DNA of 64,000 nucleotides from Pseudomonas fortuita (lineage in GTDB: Bacteria; Pseudomonadota; Gammaproteobacteria; Pseudomonadales; Pseudomonadaceae): contig NZ_CP114035.2 in the NCBI RefSeq assembly GCF_026898135.2, positions 4,133,501 through 4,197,500 on the forward strand. The letters run 5' to 3'. This document shows, in pieces, positions 12,953-21,894 of this stretch; the stretch's first letter is position 1, and every line of letters starts with the position of its first letter. The notes beneath the pieces are model-generated. The model did no database searches and had not been told where the DNA came from. It saw only the letters and a program-made list of their open reading frames with translations. The translations under genes were made by a program, and so were the position numbers.

Positions 12953-13732
12953 ATGCCCTTCGAACTCACCGTAGAACCCTTAACCCTGCTGATTCTGGCC
13001 CTGGTCGCCTTCGTCGCCGGTTTCATCGATGCCATCGCCGGTGGCGGGGGCCTGCTCACCACCCCGGCCCTGCTCACTGCCGGCATGCCACCGCACCTGG
13101 TGCTGGGCACCAACAAACTCAGTTCCACCTTCGGTTCGGCCACCGCAGGTTTCACCTACTACAAGCGCAAACTGTTCCACCCGGCGCAGTGGCGCCCGGC
13201 GTTGTTCGCCACCTTGACCGGGGCGTTGCTCGGCGCGGTCATCGCCCACTACATGCCAGCCGAATGGCTGAACAAGATGCTGCCGGTAATCGTCTTCGCC
13301 TGTGGCATCTACCTGCTGTTCGGCGGCACACCCAAGGCCCCGCTGGATGCCGATGCACCCATCAAGAAGAAGTGGCAGGTACCGCAAGGCTTCACCCTGG
13401 GCTTCTACGACGGCGTCGCAGGGCCAGGCACCGGAGCGTTCTGGACGGTCAGCACCCTGCTGCTGTACCCCATCGACCTGGTCCGCGCCAGCGGGGTGGC
13501 GCGCAGCATGAACTTCGTCAGCAACATCGCGGCGCTGACGGTGTTCGTCATTTCCGGGCAGGTGGATTACATCGTCGGCCTGTGCATGGGCCTGTCGGTC
13601 ATGGTGGGCGCCTTCTTCGGCGCACGCACGGCGATCAGCGGCGGCAGCAAATTCATCCGCCCGGTGTTCATCACCGTGGTGCTGGCACTGACTGTGCGCC
13701 TAGCGTGGCAGCACTGGTTCGGGCAAGCCTAA
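12953..13732 (+). CDS. TauE/SafE family permease (YfcA-like)
   Basis: A 259-residue integral membrane protein of the TSUP/TauE family, thought to move sulfonates, sulfite or other organic anions. Hydrophobic segments are spread through the chain, and the N-terminal motif [19 protein letters not shown] is diagnostic, with a repeat half [14 protein letters not shown] near residue 150. The start at 12953 gives the usual N-terminus, although the frame is open from 12917. The last 33 bases overlap the end of the convergent nudC gene. Confidence 0.87.
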   Translation: MPFELTVEPLTLLILALVAFVAGFIDAIAGGGGLLTTPALLTAGMPPHLVLGTNKLSSTFGSATAGFTYYKRKLFHPAQWRPALFATLTGALLGAVIAHYMPAEWLNKMLPVIVFACGIYLLFGGTPKAPLDADAPIKKKWQVPQGFTLGFYDGVAGPGTGAFWTVSTLLLYPIDLVRASGVARSMNFVSNIAALTVFVISGQVDYIVGLCMGLSVMVGAFFGARTAISGGSKFIRPVFITVVLALTVRLAWQHWFGQA

Positions 13733-14530
13733 ACGCCTGGCCACATACAGATCGATCAGGTACCGGGCAATGGACCGCCCGGCCGGCAGCGGCGGCAGGT
13801 CGTGGACGCTGAACCACTGGGCATCCTCGATCTCGTCCGGCTGCATGACTATCTCGCCCCCGGCATATTCGGCATGGAAACCCAGCATCATGGAATGCGG
13901 GAACGGCCAGCACTGGCTGCCGACGTACTGGATATTCTGCACGTCCACGGCCACTTCCTCGCGCACTTCGCGCACCAGGCAGTCTTCGGCCGACTCACCC
14001 GGCTCGGCAAAACCCGCCAGGGTGCTGTACACACCGGTGACGAAGCGCGGCGAGCGCGCCAGCAAGATTTCATCACCACGGGTCACCAGCACGATCATGC
14101 TCGGCGAAATACGCGGGTAGCTGCGCAGGTCGCACGGCTGGCAGTACATCGCCCGCTCCCAGTGAATTTGTGTCATCGCCTGGCCACAGCTGCCGCAGAA
14201 ACGGTGCTCGCGGGCCCAGGTGCCGATCTGCGCGGCGTAACCCAGTACTTTGTAGGTGTCGAAGTCGCCTTCGAGCATGAACGCACGCAGTCCACGCCAG
14301 CTGCAGCCGGGCACATCGGTGGCGCTGCGCAGTTCCAGCAAAAATACCGGCTGGCCGTCAAAGTGGCCGATGCCATGCTCGCACAGCACATCGAGGTCCT
14401 GGCGCTTCAGCCAGTCGCGGGGGAACAGCGCGCCGTTGTCGTCCACCAGAAACCCTTCCGGGCTGCGGGCCACGGCCACACCCCCGGTGATCTGCGGGTC
14501 GAGTACTGCAGTAGTCCAGCGTGCTGACAT
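13700..14530 (-). CDS. nudC: NAD(+)/NADH pyrophosphatase NudC
   Basis: Hydrolyses NADH/NAD to NMN(H) and AMP, and in E. coli removes NAD caps from RNA. The 276-residue protein has a zinc ribbon (C112, C115, C130, C133) followed by the Nudix box at about 173-195 ([20 protein letters not shown]). The specificity motif reads SQCWPFPHS at 205-213, where the textbook form is SQPWPFPxS: proline is cysteine here. It lies 37 bases after the crotonase gene on the same strand, so they may form one transcript. Confidence 0.93.
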   Translation of the reverse strand: MSARWTTAVLDPQITGGVAVARSPEGFLVDDNGALFPRDWLKRQDLDVLCEHGIGHFDGQPVFLLELRSATDVPGCSWRGLRAFMLEGDFDTYKVLGYAAQIGTWAREHRFCGSCGQAMTQIHWERAMYCQPCDLRSYPRISPSMIVLVTRGDEILLARSPRFVTGVYSTLAGFAEPGESAEDCLVREVREEVAVDVQNIQYVGSQCWPFPHSMMLGFHAEYAGGEIVMQPDEIEDAQWFSVHDLPPLPAGRSIARYLIDLYVARRLGLPEPVLPR

Positions 14531-14567
14531 GTCGGGAGATTCCTTGACTGCGCGTCCCCCGGCCCGA

Positions 14568-15410
14568 TCAGTCGGCGAACGTCGGTTTCTGTTTGCTCAT
14601 GTGCGCCGCCACGGCCACGCGCAGGTCTTCGGACTGCAGCATCGCGGCGTTCCAGGTGGCGATGTAGTCCAGGCCATCGTCAATGCGATGGTCACGCATG
14701 TAGCTGAGCATTTCCTTGGTGCCGGCCACGGCGATCGGTGATTTTGCAGCAATCTCGCGGGCTATGGCAAAGACACCGTCCATCAGTGCGGCCTGATCAT
14801 CATAGACCCGGTTGACCAAGCCGATGCGCAGGGCCTCGTCGGCCGCAACGTTGCGCCCGGTGAAGGCCAGCTCGCGCATCATGCCGTCGCCAATGATACG
14901 TGGCAAACGTTGCAATGTGCCGACGTCGGCGGCCATGCCCATGTCGATTTCCTTGATCGAGAACTGCGCGTCGCTGCTGCAGTAGCGCATGTCACACGCG
15001 GAGATGAGGTCGATGGCGCCGCCGATGCAGTAGCCCTGCACGGCCGCCAGCACTGGCTTGCGGCATTTGTCCACGGCGGTGAACGAGGCTTGCAGGCGCT
15101 GGATGGTGCTACGCAGAAAGCGCGCATTGCGCCCCACGTCCTTGCCCATTTGCCCAGCCAGCGAGGCCAGCATCATGAGGTCGATGCCTGCGGAAAAATG
15201 CTTGCCGGCACCACTGATCACTACCGCCCGCACGGCATCGGTGTCGTCGATCCACTGGAAGATAGCGATGATCTCTTCCCAGAAGGCCGCGTTCATCGCG
15301 TTGACCTTTTCCGGGCGATTGATCTGAACGTGGGCGATGTTGTCGGTCAGTTCAACCTTGAACGCACTGTACTCGGTCACGGGCGGCACTCCTGCGGGTG
15401 AAGGATTCAT
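14568..15410 (-). CDS. Crotonase; probable delta(3,5)-delta(2,4)-dienoyl-CoA isomerase
   Basis: A 280-residue enoyl-CoA hydratase/isomerase-superfamily protein. It carries the ECH1-type acidic pair E154 and D162 in [20 protein letters not shown], and also [11 protein letters not shown] and [12 protein letters not shown], all as in mitochondrial dienoyl-CoA isomerases. This points to isomerisation of 3,5-dienoyl-CoA in the breakdown of fatty acids with odd-numbered double bonds, rather than plain hydration. The start [10 protein letters not shown] at 15410 is chosen; the frame extends 14 codons further. It faces away from nhaB across 120 bases. Confidence 0.82.
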   Translation of the reverse strand: MNPSPAGVPPVTEYSAFKVELTDNIAHVQINRPEKVNAMNAAFWEEIIAIFQWIDDTDAVRAVVISGAGKHFSAGIDLMMLASLAGQMGKDVGRNARFLRSTIQRLQASFTAVDKCRKPVLAAVQGYCIGGAIDLISACDMRYCSSDAQFSIKEIDMGMAADVGTLQRLPRIIGDGMMRELAFTGRNVAADEALRIGLVNRVYDDQAALMDGVFAIAREIAAKSPIAVAGTKEMLSYMRDHRIDDGLDYIATWNAAMLQSEDLRVAVAAHMSKQKPTFAD

Positions 15411-15530
15411 GGCGTGGATGGTAACCCAGCCCGATGGCCGTACTTGTGCCAAAAACGGGACTCCACGCCTTGCCTAAGACGCGCCAATCCGGCACCGTGC
15501 GCCATCGCCGAATCATAAGGATACATATTC

Positions 15531-17033
15531 ATGCCACGCTCCCTGTCCGGCGCCCTCGCCCATGGTTTTCTGGGCCAGTCGCCGCTTTGGTACAAGGTGG
15601 TCATCTGCCTGTTCCTGGTGCTCAACCCGCTGCTGCTGGTTACCGTTGGCCCGGTTGCAGCCGGCTGGGCGCTGGTGCTCGAGTTCATTTTCACTTTGGG
15701 CATGGCGCTGAAGTGTTACCCGCTGATGCCGGGCGGCCTGCTGCTGATCGAAGCCTTGCTGTTGCAGATGACCACGCCACAGGCGCTGTATGAGGAACTG
15801 CAACACAACTTCCCGGTGATCCTGCTGCTGATGTTCATGGTCGCCGGCATCCATTTCATGAAGGAGCTGCTGCTGTTCCTGTTCTCGCGCATTTTGCTCG
15901 GGGTGCGCTCGAAGGCAATTCTGGCGTTGCTGTTCTGCGTGCTGTCGGCGTTCCTGTCGGCGTTTCTCGATGCGCTGACCGTGACGGCGGTGATCATCAG
16001 CGCTGCGGTCGGCTTCTACGCCGTGTACCACCGCGTCGCGTCTGGCGCCAACCCACGCGAGGAAAGCGCGCTGGACAGCGACCAGCAGATCGCCCACCTG
16101 CACCGCCAAGACCTCGACCAGTTCCGCGACTTCCTGCGTAGCCTGCTGATGCACGGCGCAGTGGGTACCGCCCTGGGTGGCGTGTGCACGTTGGTGGGCG
16201 AGCCACAGAACCTGCTGATCGGCCACGAGATGGGTTGGCACTTCGCCGACTTCTTCTTCAAGGTGGCACCTGTGTCGCTGCCAGTGCTGGGTGCCGGCCT
16301 GCTGACCTGCGTACTGCTGGAAAAACTGCGCCTGTTCGGCTACGGCACGTTGATGCCCGAGCCAGTGCGTCAGGTGCTGGCCGCCTATGCGGCAGAGGAT
16401 GACGCCGCACGCACCCAGGCACAGCGCGTCGCGCTGTGGGTACAAGGGCTCGCGGCGCTGATCCTGATTGTCTGCCTGGGGCTGCATGTGGCCGAGGTTG
16501 GCCTGATCGGCCTGATGGTGATCGTGCTGATCACGGCGTTTACCGGTATCACCGACGAACACCGGCTGGGCCGCGCCTTCCAGGACGCCATGCCGTTCAC
16601 CTCGTTGCTGGTGGTGTTCTTCGCCGTGGTCGCGGTCATTCATCAGCAGCAGCTGTTCAGCCCATTGATCAGCTGGGTGCTGACACTGCCGGCCGAGCAG
16701 CAACCGGGCATGCTCTACCTGGCCAACGGTTTGCTGTCGGCAATCAGCGACAACGTGTTTGTCGCCACCATCTACATAACCGAAGTGAAGCAGGCGTTTC
16801 TCAATGGCAGCATGAGCCGCGAGCATTTCGAAACGCTGGCGGTGGCGATCAACACCGGCACCAACCTGCCCAGCGTGGCAACGCCGAATGGGCAGGCAGC
16901 GTTCCTGTTCCTGCTGACCTCGGCGATTGCGCCGCTGATCCGGCTGTCGTATGGGCGGATGGTGTGGATGGCCTTGCCCTATACCGTGGTGATGGGTGGG
17001 CTGGGTTGGTGGGCGGTGACCTACTGGCTGTGA
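15531..17033 (+). CDS. nhaB: Na+/H+ antiporter NhaB
   Basis: An inner-membrane antiporter that expels sodium in exchange for protons. The 500-residue protein, beginning [22 protein letters not shown], has about a dozen hydrophobic segments and the NhaB core [20 protein letters not shown] near residue 207, with [12 protein letters not shown] and [20 protein letters not shown] toward the C-terminus. The length is close to E. coli NhaB (513). It is a single gene with AAGGAT upstream of the ATG, followed by a REP pair. Confidence 0.95.
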   Translation: MPRSLSGALAHGFLGQSPLWYKVVICLFLVLNPLLLVTVGPVAAGWALVLEFIFTLGMALKCYPLMPGGLLLIEALLLQMTTPQALYEELQHNFPVILLLMFMVAGIHFMKELLLFLFSRILLGVRSKAILALLFCVLSAFLSAFLDALTVTAVIISAAVGFYAVYHRVASGANPREESALDSDQQIAHLHRQDLDQFRDFLRSLLMHGAVGTALGGVCTLVGEPQNLLIGHEMGWHFADFFFKVAPVSLPVLGAGLLTCVLLEKLRLFGYGTLMPEPVRQVLAAYAAEDDAARTQAQRVALWVQGLAALILIVCLGLHVAEVGLIGLMVIVLITAFTGITDEHRLGRAFQDAMPFTSLLVVFFAVVAVIHQQQLFSPLISWVLTLPAEQQPGMLYLANGLLSAISDNVFVATIYITEVKQAFLNGSMSREHFETLAVAINTGTNLPSVATPNGQAAFLFLLTSAIAPLIRLSYGRMVWMALPYTVVMGGLGWWAVTYWL

Positions 17034-17076
17034 CGTAAACCTGCACTGGCCCCACCTGATCGGCTAATGCAGTCTC

Positions 17077-17195
17077 TTGTAGGAGCGGCCTTGTGTCGCG
17101 AACGGGCTGCGAAGCAGCCCCGGGATTTCAGCGCAAATGCACAAATTGCCGGGGCTGCTTCGCAGCCCGTTCGCGACACAAGGCCGCTCCTACAC
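17077..17195. repeat. Inverted pair of palindromic REP elements
   Basis: TGTAGGAGCGGCCTTGTGTC and its inverse are separated by about 75 bases that also pair (CGAACGGGCTGCGAAGCAGC with its complement). It lies between nhaB and the DHFR-fold gene. Confidence 0.88.
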
Positions 17196-17291
17196 AGGAA
17201 CTGCATCGCTTTCGAGACCTGTGTCGATTCTGCCTGGTGCCATTCGACTACCCATGAAAGCAGCCACCGGGCTGCCAACAGGAGAGTCCCC

Positions 17292-17915
17292 ATGCGCAAA
17301 CTCATCGTAGCCGCCTTCATCAGCCTCGACGGCGTGATGCAAGCTCCCGGCGGCCCGCAGGAAGACACCAGCGGCGGTTTCGCCTACGGCGGCTGGATCG
17401 TGCCCTACGCCGAGGAAGTGTTTGGCCAGGCCATGCAGGCATTGTTCAGCCAGCCCTTTGAGCTGCTGCTGGGCCGGCGCACCTACGACATTTTTGCCGG
17501 CTATTGGCCAAACATCAAAGACAACGCCGAAGACTTCTCCATCGCCAACCTGTTCAACAGCGTGCCCAAACATGTGGCCACCCACACCCCTGCCACCCTC
17601 GACTGGCACAACAGCCACGCCCTCGGCGCGGACATCGCCGCTGCAGTACGCTCGCTCAAGCAACGGGACGGCGCCAACCTGCTGACCCAGGGCAGCGCCG
17701 AACTGGTGCAGCAACTGCTGGCGGCAGACCTGGTAGATGAACTGCAACTGCTGATCCACCCGCTGCTGCTCGGCCAAGGCAAACGCCTGTTCGGTCATGA
17801 CGCAGCAGCAGCGGCCTTTACCTTGCAGCAGTCGCAAGTCTCGCCCAAGGGCGTGATCATCAGCCGCTACGTGCGCGCAGGCCAGGTGCAGACCGGTTCA
17901 TTCGACACGGTGTAA
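17292..17915 (+). CDS. Dihydrofolate-reductase-fold protein (RibD C-terminal-like)
   Basis: A 207-residue cytoplasmic protein of the RibD C-terminal/YyaP group, beginning MRKLIVAAFISLDGVMQAPG. It contains the nucleotide-site motif LLGRRTYDIFAGYWP and GSAELVQQLLAADLVDELQL. These proteins share the DHFR fold and probably reduce a small pterin- or pyrimidine-like substrate with NADPH; the true substrate is not known. AGGAGAG precedes the ATG at 17292. Earlier in-frame codons run into the REP pair and are not used. Confidence 0.8.
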   Translation: MRKLIVAAFISLDGVMQAPGGPQEDTSGGFAYGGWIVPYAEEVFGQAMQALFSQPFELLLGRRTYDIFAGYWPNIKDNAEDFSIANLFNSVPKHVATHTPATLDWHNSHALGADIAAAVRSLKQRDGANLLTQGSAELVQQLLAADLVDELQLLIHPLLLGQGKRLFGHDAAAAAFTLQQSQVSPKGVIISRYVRAGQVQTGSFDTV

Positions 17916-17986
17916 TCCCATACAACTTTTGCCCCGCGCAGGCATCGAAACACAGGAAGCCCCTATCCGCTCCAAGGAGGTCAACC

Positions 17987-18532
17987 ATGGCGCTGCGCAC
18001 TACGCTGCTGCTTTCCTGCATGACCCTGGCGCTGCTCGGCTGCGCCGGCAACGATCAACCGGCACCGCCGCGCACCCAGCAGGTCGACCTGCAACGCTAC
18101 CAGGGCACCTGGTATGAACTGGGCCGGCTGCCGATGTTCTTCCAGCGCAACTGCGTGCAGTCCGAGGCGCACTATGGCCTGCGCCCGGATGGCCGGATCG
18201 ACGTGACCAACCGCTGCAAGGAAAAGGACGGCCAGTGGAACGAAGCCAAGGGCATCGCCGAGGCCCAGCAGCCGGGCAGCACCGACAAGCTGTGGGTGCG
18301 CTTCGACAACTGGTTCAGCCGCCTGGCACCGGGCCTGACCAAGGGCGAGTACTGGGTGCTGTATCACGACAAGGATTACCGGGTGGCGCTAGTGGGCCAC
18401 CCCAACCGCGAGTACCTGTGGCTGCTTTCACGCACGCCTGCGGTCACCGACCAGCAGCGCGAGCAACTGCTGACCATCGCCCGGGAGCAAGGTTATGACA
18501 CCAGCAAGCTCATTTGGCGGCAGGGAGACTAG
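17987..18532 (+). CDS. blc: Outer-membrane lipoprotein, lipocalin Blc
   Basis: A bacterial lipocalin anchored to the outer membrane. It binds lipids and is induced by envelope or starvation stress in E. coli. The 181-residue precursor has a lipoprotein signal ending LALLGC, with lipidation expected at C19. The lipocalin motif YQGTWYELGRLP follows, with a second conserved block EYLWLLSRTP. A strong AAGGAGG ribosome site precedes the ATG. Its downstream neighbours run in the same direction at short spacing. Confidence 0.92.
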   Translation: MALRTTLLLSCMTLALLGCAGNDQPAPPRTQQVDLQRYQGTWYELGRLPMFFQRNCVQSEAHYGLRPDGRIDVTNRCKEKDGQWNEAKGIAEAQQPGSTDKLWVRFDNWFSRLAPGLTKGEYWVLYHDKDYRVALVGHPNREYLWLLSRTPAVTDQQREQLLTIAREQGYDTSKLIWRQGD

Positions 18533-18601
18533 CAGGCCGTCGACGGCAGGCAGCAATGCGGCTAAGGTGTGCGCCCGTCATACCTCGAAGGAGCGAGCAC
18601 A

Positions 18602-18907
18602 TTGATCACCTGCCACGTCAAATACATCGTCGACCCTTACCAGCTGCCTGCGTTCGAGGCCTATTCACGCCAGTGGATAGGCCTCGTCACGCGCATGGGC
18701 GGCCAGCATCACGGCTACTTCCTGCCTGCTGAGGGCGCTAACAACATCGCGTACTGCCTGTTCAGCTTCCCCAGCCTGGCGGCCTACGAGCAGTACCGCA
18801 GGCAGGCCGAGACCGACCCGGAATGCATCGCTGCAGTAGCCACAGCTACAGAGCAACGCTTCATCCTCAGCTACGAGCGCAGCTTCCTGAAACCGCTGCT
18901 GGGCTGA
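18602..18907 (+). CDS. NIPSNAP-family protein
   Basis: A 101-residue dimeric alpha-beta barrel-type protein of the NIPSNAP family (core [20 protein letters not shown], then [17 protein letters not shown]). The function is unknown. The start is a TTG at 18602 because AAGGAG sits eight bases upstream and the protein then begins as [11 protein letters not shown]. The upstream ATG at 18569 lacks a ribosome site. It is 16 bases before the RNase Z gene. Confidence 0.78.
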   Translation: MITCHVKYIVDPYQLPAFEAYSRQWIGLVTRMGGQHHGYFLPAEGANNIAYCLFSFPSLAAYEQYRRQAETDPECIAAVATATEQRFILSYERSFLKPLLG

Positions 18908-18923
18908 ATCAAGGAGGTTGCAC

Positions 18924-19883
18924 ATGGACCTGCTGTTCCTCGGCACCTGCGCCGGGGTGCCCACCAAGGCACGCAATGTCAGCGCCACGGCGGTGATCGA
19001 AGCCAGTGGCAGCGGCTGGTACCTGGTCGACTGCGGCGAAGGCACCCAGCACCAGCTGCTGCGCACCCCGCTGTCGATCCGCGACCTGCGCGCCATTTTC
19101 ATCACCCACGTGCACGGCGATCATTGCTTCGGCCTGCCCGGCCTGCTGGCCAGTGCCGGCATGAGCGGGCGTACGCAGCCGCTGGAACTGATCCTGCCCG
19201 CCGCGCTGCATGACTGGGTACGCCAGGGCCTGGCCGCCAGCGATACCTTCCTGCCGTTCGAACTGCGCCTGCTGGCCGTGGAAGATCTGGTCGAATGGCG
19301 CAACGATACTCTGCAGGTAACCACCGTTCAGCTGTCACACCGCGTTCCGAGCGTCGGGTTCATATTCACCGAACTCAACCCCGAACCGCGCCTGGACATC
19401 CCCCGCCTGGAAGCCGAAGGCATACCGCGTGGCCCGCTGTGGGGCGAGCTGGCCAGGGGTTTGACGGTGCAGCATGGCGAGCAGTTGCTGAATGGCAACG
19501 ACTACCTGCGCCCTTCCCGGCCACCGCGGCGGGTGATCGTGTGCGGCGACAACGATACCCCCGAGCTGCTGGCCGACGCTGCCCAAGGCGCGGATGTGCT
19601 GGTGCACGAAGCCACGTTCACCCAGGCCGTGGTCGAACGCACCGGGGTCACCTTCGGCCATAGTACTGCAGCGGCGGTGGCGCGCTTTGCCGAAGCGGCG
19701 GGCGTGCGCAACCTGGTGCTGACGCATTTCAGCGCCCGCTACCAGAGCGACCCAAGGCGCAGCCCGAATATCGACAACGTGCGTGACGAAGCCCTCGTCC
19801 ACTACAGCGGGCACCTGACCCTGGCGCAGGACCTGCAGCGCTATCACCTTGGCCGGGATGGCTGTCTTGAGCTGACCGGATGA
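18924..19883 (+). CDS. rnz: Ribonuclease Z
   Basis: A zinc-dependent endonuclease that matures tRNA 3' ends. The 319-residue metallo-beta-lactamase-fold protein begins [18 protein letters not shown]. The zinc motif [10 protein letters not shown] carries H62, H64, D66 and H67, and [12 protein letters not shown] and LTHFSARY follow later. The start at 18924 is six bases after AAGGAGG; the TTG at 18918 is rejected for lack of spacing. Confidence 0.93.
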   Translation: MDLLFLGTCAGVPTKARNVSATAVIEASGSGWYLVDCGEGTQHQLLRTPLSIRDLRAIFITHVHGDHCFGLPGLLASAGMSGRTQPLELILPAALHDWVRQGLAASDTFLPFELRLLAVEDLVEWRNDTLQVTTVQLSHRVPSVGFIFTELNPEPRLDIPRLEAEGIPRGPLWGELARGLTVQHGEQLLNGNDYLRPSRPPRRVIVCGDNDTPELLADAAQGADVLVHEATFTQAVVERTGVTFGHSTAAAVARFAEAAGVRNLVLTHFSARYQSDPRRSPNIDNVRDEALVHYSGHLTLAQDLQRYHLGRDGCLELTG

Positions 19884-19918
19884 ATTAACATGGCCGGTTT
19901 TTCCAAAAGGACTTGGTC

Positions 19919-20458
19919 ATGCAACGCATCGTGATTCTGGGCAACGCCGGCAGTGGCAAATCGACCCTGGCCCGGCAGATCGGCGCCCGCCTGGGGGCGT
20001 CGGTGGTACACCTTGACACGTTGTTCTGGGAGGCCGGCTGGGTAGAGCCGGATGCCGAGACCTTTCGCAGCCGGGTACGCGATGCGGTTAGCGGGCAAGC
20101 GTGGGTATGCGAGGGCAACTACAGCCGCCGCACCTTCGACCTGCGCTTGCCACGGGCCGACCTGGTTATCTGGCTGGATACACCACGGTTGACATGCCTG
20201 AAGCGGGTCATCCTGCGCAGTGTGCTGAACAAGCCACGGCCAGACCTGCCGGCTGGGTGTACCGAGCGGCTGGACCGGGCGTTTCTGACCTTCCTGAAGT
20301 TTGTGTGGACGTTCGACCGGGGCTATCGGCCAGGTATCGAAGCCAACCGCCAGGCAATCGGCCCGCAGGTGCCGGTTGTGCATCTGCGTGGTGACCGGCA
20401 GATTGCGGCGTTTGTGGAAGGCCTCACACAACCAGCACCAGCAGCGCGGTCCCTGTAG
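19919..20458 (+). CDS. Small P-loop kinase, adenylate-kinase-like (topology modulation family)
   Basis: A 179-residue P-loop NTPase with Walker A GNAGSGKST at residues 8-16 and the family motif HLDTLFWEAGWVEP. This group is annotated as DNA topology modulation or FlaR-like, with no firm substrate. AAAAGG precedes the ATG at 19919. The stop codon (TAG, 20456-20458) lies inside the first bases of a REP element (CTGTAGGAGCG), so the repeat supplies the end of the reading frame. Confidence 0.8.
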   Translation: MQRIVILGNAGSGKSTLARQIGARLGASVVHLDTLFWEAGWVEPDAETFRSRVRDAVSGQAWVCEGNYSRRTFDLRLPRADLVIWLDTPRLTCLKRVILRSVLNKPRPDLPAGCTERLDRAFLTFLKFVWTFDRGYRPGIEANRQAIGPQVPVVHLRGDRQIAAFVEGLTQPAPAARSL

Positions 20459-20571
20459 GAGCGCCCTTGTGTCGCGATCGGGCTGCACAGCAGCCCCAGC
20501 GATATCAGCGTTTACTTCCAAACCCTGGGGCTGCTGCGCAGCCCGATCGCGACACAAGGCCGCTCCCACAA
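20453..20571. repeat. Inverted pair of palindromic REP elements
   Basis: CTGTAGGAGCGCCCTTGTGT and its near-complement flank a 50-base centre with further pairing (GGGCTGCACAGCAGCCCC against GGGGCTGCTGCGCAGCCC). The left arm overlaps the stop codon of the kinase gene. Confidence 0.88.
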
Positions 20572-20599
20572 AAAGCGCGGTCGCCTGATGCCCGAGGTG

Positions 20600-21883
20600 C
20601 TAGGCCGCCAAGCGCCCGCTGGCAATCGCCTCCGACGCCGCCAGCATCGCCCGCAGCAACACTGCGCAGCCCGCCGCCAGGTCATCGGGCGTGGCGTTCT
20701 CGATTTCGTTGTGGCTGATGCCGTTTTCGCAGGGCACGAAAATCATCCCCGCTGGCCCTAGTTCGGCCAGGAAGATCGCGTCATGCCCCGCGCCACTGAC
20801 AATGTCCATGTGCGGCAACCCCAGCGCCTGCGCCGAGGCGCGCACGGCATCGACACAGCCTTTGTCGAAGTACAATGCCGGGAAGTCGGCCGTAGGCACC
20901 AGTTCGTGGCTCAAGCCATGCTTGGTACAGGTTGCCTCGATCACCCCGCGCACCTCGGCGATCATCGCACTCAGTTGCTCGCCCTCCAGGTGGCGGAAGT
21001 CCAGGGTCATGCGCACCTCACCCGGGATCACGTTACGCGAGCCTGGATACGCCTGCAGGCAACCCACAGTGCCACAGGCATGGGGCTGGTGGCCGAGGGC
21101 GGTATGGTTGACCGCCTCCACCACGGCGGCAGCGCCGACCAGGGCGTCCTTGCGCAGGTGCATGGGTGTCGGGCCCGCGTGGGCTTCGACGCCGCGCAGG
21201 GTCAGGTCGAACCACTTCTGCCCCAGCGCTCCGAGCACCACGCCGATGGTCTTGGCCTGGTCCTCAAGGATCGGGCCCTGTTCGATATGGGCTTCGAAAT
21301 AAGCCCCAACCGGATGGCCCAGCACCGCGCGCGTACCGGCGTAGCCGATGGCGTTCAAGGCTTCACCCACGCTGATACCCTGGGCATCGCGCTTGGCCAG
21401 GGTTTCCGCCAGGCTGAACTTGCCGGCGAACACGCCTGAACCCATCATGCACGGTGCAAAGCGCGAGCCCTCTTCGTTGGTCCACACCACCACTTCCAGC
21501 GGTGCTTCGGTTTCCACGCCCAGGTCGTTCAGCGTACGGATCACCTCCAGCCCGGCCATCACACCGAAGCAGCCATCGAACTTGCCGCCCGTGGGCTGGG
21601 TGTCGATATGGCTGCCGGTCATCACCGGGGGCAGCTTGGGGTTACGCCCCGGGCGGCGGGCGAAGATGTTGCCGACGCCGTCGACACTGACCTCACACCC
21701 GGCCGCCTCGCACCACTGCACGAACAGGTCGCGGGCCTGGCGGTCGAGGTCGGTCAGGGCCAGGCGGCAGACACCGCCCTTGGCGGTGGCACCGAGGCGG
21801 GCCAGGTCCATCAGCGATTGCCACAGGCGGTTGCTGTCGACGTGCCGGGCGGTGGTTTCAAGCATCTCTTTGACTGGGGTCAC
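20600..21883 (-). CDS. N-carbamoyl-beta-alanine amidohydrolase (beta-ureidopropionase type)
   Basis: Third step of reductive pyrimidine breakdown: N-carbamoyl-beta-alanine to beta-alanine, CO2 and ammonia. The 427-residue M20-type metal hydrolase shows TGSHIDTQPTGGKFDG, the EEGSRFAPCMMGS glutamates, HIEQGPILE and the late GISHNEIENATPDD. The start is a GTG at 21883: its GAAGGAG ribosome site overlaps the stop of the upstream permease gene, and earlier codons would lie inside that gene. It is the second gene of the minus-strand pyrimidine transcript. Confidence 0.9.
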   Translation of the reverse strand: MTPVKEMLETTARHVDSNRLWQSLMDLARLGATAKGGVCRLALTDLDRQARDLFVQWCEAAGCEVSVDGVGNIFARRPGRNPKLPPVMTGSHIDTQPTGGKFDGCFGVMAGLEVIRTLNDLGVETEAPLEVVVWTNEEGSRFAPCMMGSGVFAGKFSLAETLAKRDAQGISVGEALNAIGYAGTRAVLGHPVGAYFEAHIEQGPILEDQAKTIGVVLGALGQKWFDLTLRGVEAHAGPTPMHLRKDALVGAAAVVEAVNHTALGHQPHACGTVGCLQAYPGSRNVIPGEVRMTLDFRHLEGEQLSAMIAEVRGVIEATCTKHGLSHELVPTADFPALYFDKGCVDAVRASAQALGLPHMDIVSGAGHDAIFLAELGPAGMIFVPCENGISHNEIENATPDDLAAGCAVLLRAMLAASEAIASGRLAA

Positions 21884-21894
21884 GGGTTTCTCCT

